A DNA stretch of 64,000 nucleotides from Aricia agestis (lineage: Eukaryota; Arthropoda; Insecta; Lepidoptera; Lycaenidae). Positions 9,487 to 20,089 of the stretch are shown here, piece by piece. The notes below the pieces were generated by a model. It made no database searches and had not been told where the DNA came from. It was given only the letters and a program-made list of their open reading frames with translations. The DNA is taken from positions 16,368,001 to 16,432,000 of the forward strand of contig NC_056408.1 of assembly GCF_905147365.1 (NCBI RefSeq), read 5' to 3'. Positions within the stretch are counted from its first letter, which is position 1, and the number at the start of each line of letters is the position of its first letter. The position numbers and the translations under genes were made by a program.

Positions 9487-11316
9487 AACCAGTTCAAGCA
9501 GGATATGCATTTTGTTAGGCTAGAAAATGGAACTTTTTTTTTACAAGCAAAACATTCCATGTTGCGGGATACTACTGTCCTAATAGAAGGATTTGTGTTT
9601 CGAGATGATACTCTTATATCAGTTAAACATTTTTTTTTCAACTGATTGACCGCTTGACCATCATTTTCATCATTAGTTAAATCGTAGCTTATACATTCAT
9701 TATCTGAACATAAACTAATATTAAGTATCTGATTCTGTTATAAGTAAAATCGGCAAGTCTGAAATATCTGTCTTAATTATTTCCTTTAAGTTATTGGTCG
9801 GATTCAAGTTATTAAAGATGTCATGGAAGTCTTCTGAGTTTTGAGTAATTATACTATCTAAAGATTCAGGCATTTCAGATATGTTTTGTTTACTGGCAAT
9901 ATTACTCGTTGATGGCATTAAAATAGAATTACAGTTTTTATTTATAGTAAAATTTTGTAGAGTGTGTTCCTTACATTCATAACATTTACATACATGTTCT
10001 TTATCTATATCACAAAAACAACTCAATACTCTGTATAGTAACCGTAACGAGTTAGCAAAACACAAGACTTGATGAATCTGCAACGTTCCAGGCACTGCTT
10101 TGATCGCAACAGGAATACTTTTTTGAATGAGTTCAATTTCAGAGTTTTCTATATAAAAGAATTGTATTGTTTTTGATGTAGATTGTAAGATCGTCAACGC
10201 TTGTTTGTCATTTGTAACATCCCGGCCATAAGCAACTTGTTTGTCCAAGGTCCTTTTTACAGATCCCCCTATCCCGTCAGCTACGCCTTTCCCGTGACCA
10301 CATTCAGAAAAATTCCAAGTACACATGTCTAAGCCCAGCTTCGTGATAAAAAAGTTTAGAAGATGAAAGTTTTTCTTTTGTCTGTACTGGGAACTGGGTC
10401 CATCGGAAAAAAAATTTATGCGTTTGATTCCAGGACATTTCAGATTAAGTAAATTAATAACGGGTAAGAGATGAGCCCAAATAGCACTTGGGTCATGACA
10501 TTTACTGTCGGAAACAGAACAAAAAGATTGTGCACCAGAAGCCCAGTAGATCATGCCACAATGCAAGGTGATCTGATGTTTAGAAGCTCCAAAATGTGTG
10601 GCTTGAACCTCTTCAGCCGACTTGCACTCATAATTTTCGCTGAAGTCACATAAAATCAACGCTTCGTTATCACCAAGTTGTTCCATTTTTTCTCGATATT
10701 TACGTTGCTGATGTTTCCAATTATATATGTGAATCTTAAATAGAGGTAAATTCTTTTCAAAAAGTTTTATCACGTCTGTAATGATATCATGTTTACGGTT
10801 TTTTACTGTCCTTTTTGTACTGATTTGTTTTAAAACTCCATTTTCCATCTTCTCATAGTTATGATCTACTCGTTCCCATTGTTCCCAGTACACTTTTTTA
10901 GACAAAGCCTCTCCTTCCAAGGCGTAAACTAATTTCAACTCCTTACAAATCGTACATATTCCGCGCATACATTCATACATATTAGGATCGCAGGTTGTTT
11001 TTGAAATTACATCCGTGATCGACTTAACATCGTTTGGAAAAATGTCATTTCTTAATAAACAAGTAAACAACATGTCCATATTACTATGTTTTATGCATAG
11101 GCAAGTGTTCCGGCTATGAATATTTGGCGATAGTACGTAGGCAGGTTCTGTTCTCTCCATCTTCTTCTTTGGTCTACCTTTTCTTTTTCTGATAATTCTT
11201 GAATTTTTTTATTTAATTCTATTTACATCTCTCTTTTTATATTCTTCGTATCTATCGGGGTCTTTTTTTAGCTTTTCGCGGTACCGTTTCATCTTTTCGG
11301 CTGGTGTAAGTGGCAT
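9408..11316 (-). pseudogene. DDE-like transposase with C-terminal Cys-rich domain, family unassigned
   Basis: The start at 11316 gives MPLTPAEKMKRYREKLKKD, a basic helical N-terminus; one frameshift (near 11210) leads into the main 479-codon ORF (9721-11160). In that ORF, counted from its Met, D172 lies in LILCDFSENYEC, D253 in NFFSDGPSSQY and E286 in WNFSECGHGKGVADGIGG. This D-80-D-32-E spacing fits an RNase H-fold transposase. HFGASKHQITLHCG lies between the first two. A second frameshift near 9720 leads to a tail with CFACKKK, CISC, FCMKC and FICRKC, a probable zinc-binding domain. Similar proteins are multicopy in invertebrate genomes as uncharacterised entries (my recollection). A fragment of a relative lies at 48890-49050. 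Function as transposase is inferred. Confidence 0.65.
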
Positions 11317-11760
11317 CCTTAAAAACAAAATGTAAAGTTGAGAAGAAACCATAAAATGTAGACCGTATACGGTATTCATATGTGTGTATAGTAATCATAA
11401 TTAAAGTGCACATAATATTTTGCTAGTTATATGCATAGAATTAGAACGTTAGAAAAGGCATTCCATACAATCGTCAGCGCGAAAATGTGTCACTCTTGAG
11501 ATGAGTGAGCTCACTCATCTGTGACCAGTGCGCCTTAGGACGCGGTGACAGTCGGACGTGCTTAACTCATTGTTTACCGCGTTGTTTTTCACCACATTTC
11601 GCTTCAAAATCCCGTCGTGTGCCTTCCAAAAGTGCAGTAACAACACGAGAAATACAAATAAAGCCAAAGGTGTAATATTTCACACGTAATTACTAAGATT
11701 TTATTAATATTTAAATTATTGTCTTCCATTTTAAGAGAAAAATCAAAGCGAAGCGTAAGA

Positions 11761-12000
11761 TGAGCGAAAGAGAAAGTAGTATATGCTATTACTGTAAGAC
11801 AAAAAGGACGACAATATTTTCTCGATTCGATTAAAGCGTAAAATGAGCGAAAGAGAAAGTAGTATATGCTATTACTGTAAGACAAAAAGGACGACAATAT
11901 TTTCTCGATTCGATTAAAGCGTAAAATGAGCGAAAGAGAAAGTAGTATATGCTACTACTGTAAGACAAAAAAGGACGACAATATTTTCTCGATACACATT
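11761..12000. repeat. Tandem array of an 83-bp unit, about 2.9 copies
   Basis: 'tgagcgaaagagaaagtag' recurs at 11761, 11844 and 11927, exactly 83 bp apart, and the copies are almost identical. The ORFs across it arise from the array and are not genes. Confidence 0.9.
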
Positions 12001-12216
12001 TTGCATGCAAAAACATTGCTACAGTTTTGACGGCATACGTCGTATCTAAGTATTTTGATATCGTTGGTTATATGGATTTCAGCACACTTTATCAAAGTTA
12101 TACAATGAACTAAATTCTGAGAAAATACTTTGCTGGCACAAATGAAATACTTATTAGGTATATTTATTATTATTATTATTATTTATATTACTCACTATTA
12201 TAAAATCCTAAGGTTG

Positions 12217-12678
12217 TGATTTCTTACGTTTACGCGAGTATCACTCATGATATTATAAGGTTTAAACACTTACAGATTTAATCGCGGAGCACTTTTATTA
12301 ATCCCGACGTTTCGGCCACTTTGCAGCGGCCGTGGTCACGGGTAGACTGAGGTGACAGGCGTCCAATTTATTGAAGTTGTTCAACTACCCGACGATTCAT
12401 CAATTTTTGTTTGCGTTCCGATCTACGCAGAACGAACTCACAGTGTCATGAAGCCGAGGTGTCCTAGATTTGTGCTTTAGTTTGTTTATCACTGGATCCC
12501 AACTAGATGGCAGCACCCAACCAACCAACCAACGTCGGGTAGTTGAACAACTTCAATAAATTGGACGCCTGTCACCTCAGTCTACCCGTGACCACGGCCG
12601 CTGCAAAGTGGCCGAAACGTCGGGATTAATAAAAGTGCTCCGCGATTAAATCCGTAAGTGTTTAAACCTTATAATATC
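12217..12678. repeat. Foldback element with about 150-bp inverted arms and 12-bp flanking repeats
   Basis: The arms 12249-12394 and 12532-12677 are near-perfect inverses and include 'ccgaaacgtcgggattaat' and 'acaggcgtccaatttattga'. The element is flanked by ATCCTAAGGTTG at 12205-12216 and 12679-12690. The 32-bp left tip 'tgatttcttacgtttacgcg' is unique to that side. A 12-bp duplication is long for a cut-and-paste MITE and would suit a retroelement-type insertion. No ORF is present. Confidence 0.7.
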
Positions 12679-12699
12679 ATCCTAAGGTTGGTTAAACCA

Positions 12700-13530
12700 A
12701 TCGTGCAGTGTACACTGTGCTTAAGGGTTCCATTCCGAAACTATTTGATTCCACTTCTACGTTACCGATGTTTTGGTTTCGGAATGGAAGTCACGGACAC
12801 TTAGCACCAGCAACATTTTTTACATATTTTTAAGACAGTAAAACAACTTAGAAAGTTAAACAATCTACAAAGTTCGCTAAATACTTATAGAACGCAAAAA
12901 CATAATTAATATGAGGTATACTATTAAACTTACTTTGTTATGGGTTTCGGTTCGTGGAATATGTTCGTTAGACCATACAGATGTCGCGGTGTTTTTGGCG
13001 CCTGGTCACTGCCGAAATGAACGAATTCAAGATGGAGGCCGTTTACTATTAAAAACTGTATTGCCAGTGGTAAAATACAAATTGGGAATGGTAGTTTTAT
13101 ATGTGGGAGTTTTATTAAAAAGTGGTTTCGGAAAGGAATTTTCCATACGAAACGAATTAAGTCCTTATCTATTTTAATGAATTAAATATTCAGGGTTTTA
13201 AATATATCGTTTTTGCCGCTTAAAAATAAGTCATTAAATATAATACCAAACATATATCAAAGATTATAGAAGATTATGAACATTCATAAAATATTTCTCA
13301 TCTAACTTGCTCTATCCTTAGTGGGACACGAAGTAGTACTATCTACTAAAACAATCTTAAATTATGTTATGTTAACTTACTTTTATCTGTGCAACATTTA
13401 AAATACTAATAAGTTACCTATCACAAATTATAATTCAAATGGTGTATCTATCAAAGACGCACTATTTAAATTTAAAAAGTAAACTAAAGTCTTGGGACAT
13501 ACTGAGAATACCAATGTACACTTTTTTTTA
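12700..13530. other. 5' non-coding part of the unclassified transposon
   Basis: The 88-codon ORF at 12911-13177 (+) has no recognisable domain and codon use like its surroundings, so I treat it as chance. Nothing else is visible. Confidence 0.4.
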
Positions 13531-13541
13531 AAATGACCCAT

Positions 13542-13548
13542 GTATATT
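13542..13548. repeat. Target-site duplication GTATATT, right
   Basis: It matches 8687-8693 and directly follows the right TIR of the 8694-13541 element. Confidence 0.8.
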
Positions 13549-15127
13549 TGCTGTTTCGAAGCAATATTTTTTAAATTTATCTGTCTTGATCGCGTACCCA
13601 CTAGCCAACGTGCTTAAAATAATTTAAAATCTTGAAATTAAATTTTCGTCTAATCCAGTTATACGTGCCACTAGTTCGGGAGACGAAAAAAAACGCCTCG
13701 CAGTATTTCCATCGTTACTATTGCCTCCACCTTGTTTCGGTAAGTCTATTACGAGACCCATTTCTTGGTAGAACCTTGTGCTAATTTCTTTTTGTCTCCG
13801 TTGAACATTTGCTTTTTGTTGTTCTCCTCGGGCTTGCCACTTTTTTAAATCGAGTTTATAGCTGACATGTAGGAACAGCTCCATACTTCTTATGTATGCA
13901 TGTAGAACTGATAGTCCATATTTAAATGTGTCTGTGGCGCAGGTTCGTTTATAACCTTTTTTGATATCGTTCATTTCTGTTGACTTGGCCTTACAAATAA
14001 AGCAACACTGCGATGACTTGTTATTGGTCAAAATATTAATTATTTTACCGTCGAACATTGTAGGCAACATAATGTATTGTAGTTCAATTTCCATGTCACC
14101 AATTTTTAACGATTTCGATTTTAATTTATTAATTTGAGTCTCTACCTCGTTGTTTAGCTGCACTACAGTTTCCTGGCTCTCTTTTAATAATTTAAATGTA
14201 AGCGGACGACAAAATCGCGTGCTTGAAGTACTCGACGCCTTCCAGTATACATTATTATAGTCGTCGCATATTTGTATTATTACAACGCTGCAGAGTATGA
14301 TGTTGCTATCGCCATATAGTCTACTATCACTAAAGTTTTGTTTGTAGATACTATGACCTCCACTCCCATCGAAACCCCACTTGCAAAACACTTTTAATTG
14401 CTTTGTCTTTACTTGAGTAAACACATCATTGTGGACCAACATAAGCCTGTCCAAAGTAAAGTCCAGCAATGTCTGTAACTGAACTTATACCCCATCTTCA
14501 GATTTTTTTATATCTTCTGGATAACATTTTAGTTTAGCTGCTTGAACTGCTTTGTATGACGGGTATATATCGTGCTTTATTTTCTTGGCAGCTCTTTTGA
14601 TTCGCAGGTACAATACTAACAAAGGAGGGGCCTTTGTTAGTTTTGTATCAACTATCAAAGCTAATGCTTCATTAGGAGTAAAGGTTACCTTTGATGTTGG
14701 TGTTTGGGATCCTTCTTGCATTCGCTTCAAACGTTTAGGCGTGGATGAAGAAACGATCTCTACCACTCGAGAGGCTAACCGTTTCCCTTGCAATCTCAAA
14801 GACTTTTGAGTCGCTACAAGCAGCTGTTGGTGGTCTTTATGAGATAGGAAACGTTTAGGGTTTGAGTTCTTTTTGAACTCTCTTTAAATAGTTTAGGAGT
14901 TCGGAAACGTTTCGGGTTTGAGTTCTTTTTGAACTCTCTTTAAATAGTTTTCTGGGTCGACCTCTTATCCTATTTGTCGATTCTATCACTTGAGAATGGA
15001 AAGGAATATTGAATTGTTCATCAAATCAGACCCGATGCTTTTTGAAAAGAACTTGAACAATACGATGACATTGGCGATATCTTGTAAACATGTTAGTCAC
15101 GAGGGACTTGATGTTTTTTTGCAGCTC
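13549..15127 (-). pseudogene. Transib transposase, central exon (RAG1-like core)
   Basis: This is exon 3 of the Transib gene, entered in phase 0 after 'tttatttccag'. It shows RPRKLFKESSKRT, then KWGFDGSGGHSIYKQNF with the first catalytic Asp, STSSTRFCRPL, LPTMFDGKIINIL with the second, CCFIC, and GNSNDGNTARRFF. The two Asp residues are 105 residues apart, close to the spacing of the RAG1 D600/D708 pair. Lesions are a TGA soon after the exon start, a 56-bp tandem duplication at 14847-14958, an in-frame TAA at about 14485 and another at about 13624. Beyond that stop, ILSTLASGYAIKTDKFKKYC continues the family sequence to the inserted transposon at 13541. Confidence 0.85.
14847..14958 (-). repeat. 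56-bp tandem duplication inside the Transib gene
   Basis: Copies at 14847-14902 and 14903-14958 cover the KLFKESSKRTQT segment. As 56 is not a multiple of three, the duplication shifts the frame. Confidence 0.85.
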
Positions 15128-15259
15128 CTGGAAATAAAAAATTAAGTAAACTTTAATGTACACTTCATAATATGCCTACATATAATACATACCTAACCCA
15201 TGTTCTCAGCTACAACAGAACAGAATATTGTATTCGGATACTTATATAAAAATGCTTAC

Positions 15260-15432
15260 CTGCTTATTTAGTTTTTGCTGAAAATTTTCAGGTATCTTGT
15301 TAATGACATAGTCAATCAGAGATGATACGCATCGTGATTGTGCTAATGCTAGATATCCTTTGGTTTGAAGGTGCAAAAATAACTCTCTTCGGGTGATTAA
15401 TGTTTCATTTCGTTGCCCTTCCCCCAAAGTTC
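15260..15432 (-). pseudogene. Transib transposase, exon 2
   Basis: The 173-nt exon lies between 'tttttaacag' and CAG|gtaagc. It joins exon 1 in phase 1 to give MDNQACGTLGEGQRNETL, then LITRRELFLHLQTKGY and LIDYVINKIPENFQ, ending in phase 0. No lesion is visible in this exon. Confidence 0.7.
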
Positions 15433-15676
15433 CTGTTAAAAAAAAAAATATTAAAAAAACTTGCAAGTATTTGCAGCTAATTTATCTTGTATTCGATAGC
15501 CCACATGTTTCTCCAAATATGGAAAGCAAAATTATTCTTTAGCGTTCTTTACCAAAACCTATGTAGGACTGTGGGGCAAAAAATATCCATTTTTTAGCGA
15601 TTCAATTGTAACTAAGGATTATGAATTATTAAATTATTTTTTTGTATTACTTAAAACTATAATCAAAAGTACTTAC

Positions 15677-15695
15677 CACAAGCTTGATTATCCAT
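15677..15695 (-). pseudogene. Transib transposase, exon 1
   Basis: The 19-nt coding exon gives MDNQAC plus one base, followed by gtaagt. The phase fits exon 2 exactly. Confidence 0.6.
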
Positions 15696-15966
15696 ATTGA
15701 AATTATTAAATAATTCGGTTCCAACCACAAAATATTTCACTTCTAAAAGCACAGAAAACACAACCGCTCAGAATAGTCGTAAGAAACAACTAAGAAAACA
15801 AGTTTCTACCTGCTATTGTATTGTTTGCCGGGCGTGTTTTGGCCGTTTTTTTTGTCTATTGTGTAGTCAAAAGGTAAATGAAGTGTTTGCCAAAGAAAAA
15901 ACAGCTTAATTTACATGTACCTAAAATTCTTTTTGTCCACCTAAATCTTACAAAAGGCCCTGTGTG

Positions 15967-16657
15967 CGGCGGCGAGCGCGGCAGGTGCAACTTGCCTCCC
16001 GTCTTCTCCGGGTTCGCGTCGTGATTAAGTTATTGAAGTTATTACATAAAGTACACATATACAAAGTACTTATACTTAGCAATTAGTACACAATATGTTT
16101 GTAGGTATATGTATATTATTTTGTATTATATATTTATTAAAAGAGGACTGATGACTTGTGTGGTCTGTCATTCACCTGACAGTCTGGATCCACTGAAAAT
16201 CAGGGACTGCGAACCGCGGTCACTACCTGAGTGGATGCCAATTCAGTTTTTGATCATTACACTCCCTGCCTTGCTTCGTTGGATTTTGAAATCTTGTTAA
16301 TTATATGCATAATATTTTTGTATTGTCGTATACACTACACACTGTAACATTTACTTACTATGGAATGTGGATTGTTTTGTATTCTATATCTGCAATCTTG
16401 TACTTGTACGTTAAATTTATTTATTATTGTCTTTTAATTGTATTATTCTTGTGGTGTATAATGGTCAAAAAAAGAGGAATAAACGTTTTTTTCTTTTTTT
16501 TTTTTTTTTTTTTTTTTAACTTATTTTGTATACTTAATAAAACTGAAATCTTTTAGTTTACCTAAATTCTCAATATAGTAGTTTTGTTGAAGCATTTCAA
16601 CACCGTGGTCCGCTTTGCGGACCGCGGTGGTCCGCCTTTTGCCTACCTCTAGTTTAA
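15967..16657. other. Intron sequence, no gene seen
   Basis: It contains a poly-T tract of more than 20 bases near 16493-16517 and the small GC palindrome 'ggtccgctttgcggacc' near 16609. Short ORFs have no family motif. Confidence 0.5.
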
Positions 16658-17397
16658 CCCATCAAGCCTCATAAGCTCACCTGTGAACGAGACCCAATCG
16701 AATAAGAAAAAAAATCCAAGAATCCACGATCGAAGGATTAATCTCTATATAGGGTTGCAAGGCATCCGGATGAAGCCGCACACAGTCAGGTTTTTTGATT
16801 GCGTGTCCGGACAAAATTAAATGAAGTCCGACTTTAGAAACTATAATTTTATATGAAATCCTACTTTAAATAGATTTTTGAAAGGTCGAATCTCGAACCT
16901 CAAAATATTGTAATGTATTTTATAGCAAGTATTAATTAAAACATAGATAAGGTATACATATACCTTTATTAATTAAAATAATATTTTTAAGCTACATCAT
17001 AGGACAAGTGTGTTTTTTCTGGACCTCGTTAAAATTTCCAAACAGTATCCGGACCCCACCTAAAATAACTTGCCGACCCCCTGGATTAAACCAATAAAAC
17101 AAATTAATACTAAGGTTTTCAAGAATGTTTTTTTCAATACCCATAATGCTCAAGAGTAATAATTTTGTTAATAAGTGAGGTTTATTTTAATCAAAATTCA
17201 CTGTTATTCAGTTTTGTTCTTGTTGAGCGACTTGGAACTCTCTTGTGCAATAACAAAAATATGACATAGAATTTTAAACTAGAATGACAAACTTTCTTTT
17301 CTGAAACAGATAAATGTAGCACCTTCATAGTGGGTATCGCAAACAATATATTATCAATTGTTATGCGGCAGCCGGCTGCCTCTTGGGGATTGGTGGG
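16658..17397. mobile_element. Possible piggyBac-type non-autonomous element, TTAA flanks
   Basis: CCCATCAAGCC at 16658 and its approximate inverse ending GGATTGGTGGG at 17397 are each flanked by TTAA (16654-16657 and 17398-17401). The TIR is only about 11 bp with mismatches, so this is tentative. It ends about 70 bp before the second host exon. Confidence 0.4.
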
Positions 17398-17469
17398 TTA
17401 AAAACATACAGTTAAAAAATCTTTTGTTATTATTAACATTTTAGGAGATTATATTACAAACTTTTGCAG

Positions 17470-17589
17470 GTGGATTGTCCAATGAAGCAGTTATCAACCT
17501 TGGAAACATATGTTACTTACCGGGTGAGGTCTGTGTGTGCCCGTTGGCCGACTCCTCCGTATGTTAGAAGACGCTACAACCATTTTAAG
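17470..17589 (+). CDS. Sorting nexin (SNX7/SNX30-like), PX-domain exon
   Basis: The 120-bp exon (40 codons) lies between 'cttttgcag' and AAG|gtaatt, in phase 0 on both sides. It reads VDCPMKQLSTLETYVTYRV, then YVRRRYNHFK. LETYVTYRV and VRRRYNHF are the first strands and the phosphoinositide-binding Arg motif of PX domains and resemble human SNX30 (METYITYRI, VRRRYQDF). The stretch between them (RSVCARWPTPP) is less typical, where relatives have a TTKT-type loop. It follows on from 5405-5539. The remaining PX and C-terminal coiled-coil exons were not found in the next 46 kb. Confidence 0.72.
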
Positions 17590-18192
17590 GTAATTTTAAA
17601 TTTAATTTTTTTAGGCATGATAACAATATACATATATCGTGTGTCCCAACACTGGTGTCCAATCCTTTAAATGTTATGAAATATGGCATTTTTTTATGGA
17701 CAAAATGACTGTTTTTTTGAAAAAAAGCGAAAGAAGAGTAAAAAATAAAATGGCTGCCATGAGAGAAATCTCATGGCAGACAGACTCCGCGGCTCTTATA
17801 CTAATTTGACCAATACCTCATGTTAATTTCTGCACATAAATAATATAAAATCGGCTAAGTGCGAGTTGGACTCTGGCAATAAGGGTTCTGTAACATTGTG
17901 TAGCAAAGAAAGCCAAAAAATTGTGTTTTTTGTATGGGATTCCCCCTTAAATATTTTATTTAAATATTTATTATTATTAAAAAAGATACAAATAAGTATC
18001 TTGTAAATATTTCAAGTGTCTATGTGTAGCCCTATTATCAATACCTGTATCAGATATTTAGCCCTGGCTAAAAAGGCAAAAAATCCCCTACCCTACCTAC
18101 CTACCCTTCCCGCGCGCGGTGTCCATGCGTCGGGTAAATAATTATTTAACTTTAAGCTACATTTACTCAGTGACCTATTAATATTTTTTTTC
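17590..18192. other. Intron 2 start; contains an inverse copy of a dispersed repeat
   Basis: 17850-18060 is the inverse of the repeat at 7760-7935 and 57480-57676 ('aaaatcggctaagtgcgagt'). A small hairpin 'catgagagaaatctcatg' lies near 17758. No gene is seen. Confidence 0.55.
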
Positions 18193-18200
18193 ATCTAATA

Positions 18201-18449
18201 CAGGGGTTCCCAAACTTTTTTGGTCTACCGCCCACTTTGAGAACAAATTATGTTTGAGCAAAATTTGCTCAAACATAATTTGTTCTCAAAGTTAATGTTG
18301 TTTCAATTTAAAATGCATCCAGATTCCAGGTGAAATAAATCACCCCCCAAGCCTATACACAACGCCCCCATTTTTTTCTGGGTCCCACACCACCCTTTAC
18401 ACCTTCAGCGCCCACAAGGGGGCGTTATCACCCACTTTGGGAAAGACTG
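18201..18449. mobile_element. hAT-type MITE with perfect 8-bp duplication
   Basis: The left end CAGGGGTTCCCAAACTTTTT and the right end (inverse CAGTCTTTCCCAAAGTGGGT) are hAT-like. ATCTAATA flanks it at 18193-18200 and 18450-18457. A perfect inner hairpin lies at about 18238-18288. Confidence 0.85.
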
Positions 18450-18679
18450 ATCTAATATAATAGCCAAATATCACATCCTCGAGTATTGAACATGTCTCAC
18501 CAGTCACTCAGTAGACTACAATCACACAGACATTAATTTATTTAAATTTTCGTGAATAAAACAGAGAAAAATTAGTTTAATGAACAGTTAGGGGTTTTTG
18601 TGTAATTTTTTGTTATTGGCGTTTCGTGAAAAATCTAGCGTATAAAACTACTTCTTTTTCATGTTATCTGATCGTTCAT

Positions 18680-18737
18680 TCTAGGGAAAAACCTCTTCTA
18701 TTGCATTAGATGAGGTTTTTTCCTAGAATGAATTTCT
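18680..18737. repeat. Hairpin, about 22-bp arms
   Basis: 'ttcattctagggaaaaacct' is followed after a short spacer by its near-inverse 'aggttttttcctagaatgaa'. No TE ends are visible. Confidence 0.7.
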
Positions 18738-18819
18738 AAACTTCTTTGCACTCAGTCAGATAGTTTAGAAGATATAACAATGAACATTGTGTGTTTCTGT
18801 GCCACAAACATTTTTTTTC

Positions 18820-19400
18820 TATCAACTCCTCAGCAAGTGTTACAAATTGGCACAATATACATATAACACAGCAAGTTCGACCGAATTGTAAAAATTAATT
18901 ATCTGTAATTAGGATTCTGCCCTTATTTTCTAGATCAGCAATTAGTCTTTCAACTGTTTTCTGTCCATGCTTGAGTTTATGTCTATCGTCGATTTTTCCT
19001 GTTTAAATAACCACATTATGTTTGTATCCCTCTGGGGTACATAGTTTATACAACTTAACATCGTATTTGTGGCACTTGTTTTTCATATATTGACGAAGTT
19101 TTATCGCCAAGGAATCATCGACTTATCTTACATCTATAGCCAAAACTTTTCCGGTAGTGCAACTTTTACAGTGAAATCTGTGACAGGAAAACCTTCAAAA
19201 TTACTTCCAGCTACTCGAATGTCATCACTCATCATCATTATCTGCCATATGTTCAGAGTCATACTATATTCTTTCGAAGAGCGAGAAATTTGTCTGAAAC
19301 CGTTACAAAAGATTGGCTTTTGTCTCGAGTATAAATTATGCCACAGTGGAGAGATATACCGTTACATAGTTATACGAAAGCGATTCATTACTATCATCCT
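18820..19400 (-). pseudogene. piggyBac-type transposase remnant
   Basis: In mixed minus-strand frames the sequence reads DKSMIPWR, LRQYMKNKCHKYDVKLYKLC, PEGYKHNVV, KHGQKTVERLIADL, ENKGRILITDN and VELAVLY. This is the piggyBac order of DESMIPFRGR, QYIPNKRHKYGIK, a lid segment and TDNFYTSV. The catalytic DES is changed to DKS and there are several frameshifts and stops. Only the central core remains. Confidence 0.65.
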
Positions 19401-19409
19401 AGGAATATA

Positions 19410-19900
19410 ATTATAATACAGTCGCAATCTAGTAATATGATTATCAGTCTAAATTTATCTAGTGAAATGGTGATAAGTTTGCCAATGGCATCCATTACAC
19501 GGTAGGTTTTGCTGTCAGTTTTACCACAGTCATGGCTGTGACTGATGGATAACCTACCGTGTAAGAGCGTGACTGACGGTTGCATGAATCTGATTGACGA
19601 AAATCTGGATATTTTGATTTTTGCTTCATGCAGCCATCAGTCACGAATTTTGAACGAACACAGAAGAGTATATTTTAGTCGACCTCTGTGGCTATGGTTA
19701 AGAGGGAGTGACAAACAGGGGGTCGCGGGTTCTAATCCCGCCGACGGAACAAAAAGTTTTTAATGTTCCTGGTCATGGATGTGTATATTAAATACTAGAT
19801 GATTCTCGTTTATCGCGCGGGAACCGTACATTTTTCCGGGTTAAAAAGTATCCTCGGTCCTTTCCCGAGACTTAAAGTATCTCCATACCAAATTTCAGCG
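19410..19900 (+). repeat. SINE-like repeat, copy 1
   Basis: It is about 490 bp and almost identical to 32575-33072. It contains an A-box-like 'atggttaagaggg' and a B-box-like 'gggttctaatcccgcc' typical of a tRNA-derived SINE head. The tail 'gcgcgggaaccgtacatttt' is like a LINE 3' end (also near 58040). In this copy the spacer between the boxes is altered. Confidence 0.65.
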
Positions 19901-19937
19901 AAATTGAATATCACAAGTCCTTCACCTGAAGCCATAA

Positions 19938-20011
19938 GTGTCAGTCAAAGCCAGAATTTCTCCGTTGTAAGTACCTACTTACAACGGAGAAATTCTGGCT
20001 TTGACTGACAC
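19938..20011. repeat. Perfect 74-bp palindrome
   Basis: The arms start 'gtgtcagtcaaagccagaat' and meet at 'taagtacctactta'. They are essentially perfect and have no target duplication outside. Confidence 0.85.
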
Positions 20012-20089
20012 AAAACTGAAGAGAATTGAGTGACCGTATAATACCATTCGTCAGTCCATCAGTCAAACATTAGGCTTCGTTCAAACCTA

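Larger units (their letters stand above)
8694..13541 (-). mobile_element. Unclassified 4.85-kb DNA transposon with 7-bp target duplication
   Basis: Both ends begin ATGGGTCATTTT and continue with similar A/T-rich sequence to 'tgtacat-gg', about 30 bp of imperfect TIR. GTATATT lies immediately outside each end. The insertion splits the Transib coding sequence, which becomes continuous (one base out of frame) if the element and one duplication are removed. Inside lie a broken gene of about 620 codons (9408-11316, minus), an inverted duplication, an 83-bp tandem array and a foldback repeat. I cannot match the TIR, duplication length and protein to a named superfamily. Confidence 0.75.
7353..15966 (-). 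mobile_element. Transib (RAG1-like) DNA transposon, complete but interrupted
   Basis: Inverted ends CACACAAGGCCTTTTGTAAG (left) and CACACAGGGCCTTTTGTAAG (right) are flanked by perfect 5-bp CGGCG duplications at 7348-7352 and 15967-15971. Five-base GC-rich duplications of the CGNCG type and termini starting CAC are known for Transib. The coding segments at 15677-15695, 15260-15432, 13549-15127 and 8269-8686 (minus) match a RAG1-type transposase. Subtracting the MITE at 7378-7581 and the transposon at 8694-13541 leaves about 3.5 kb, a normal Transib size. The gene carries stops and frameshifts, so the copy is non-autonomous. Confidence 0.85.

Noticed and set aside
9279..9645. Plus-strand Cys-rich ORFs
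   Set aside because: The Cys-rich part is the inverted copy of the minus-strand gene end, not a separate gene.
12300..12640. Hammerhead ribozyme in the foldback arms ('ccgaaacgtcggg')
   Set aside because: The GAAAC word is there but no CUGANGA core element lies at the required distance on either strand.
12911..13177. 88-codon plus-strand ORF as a passenger gene of the unclassified transposon
   Set aside because: No domain, no start context or splice signal, and opposite strand to the main gene; treated as chance.
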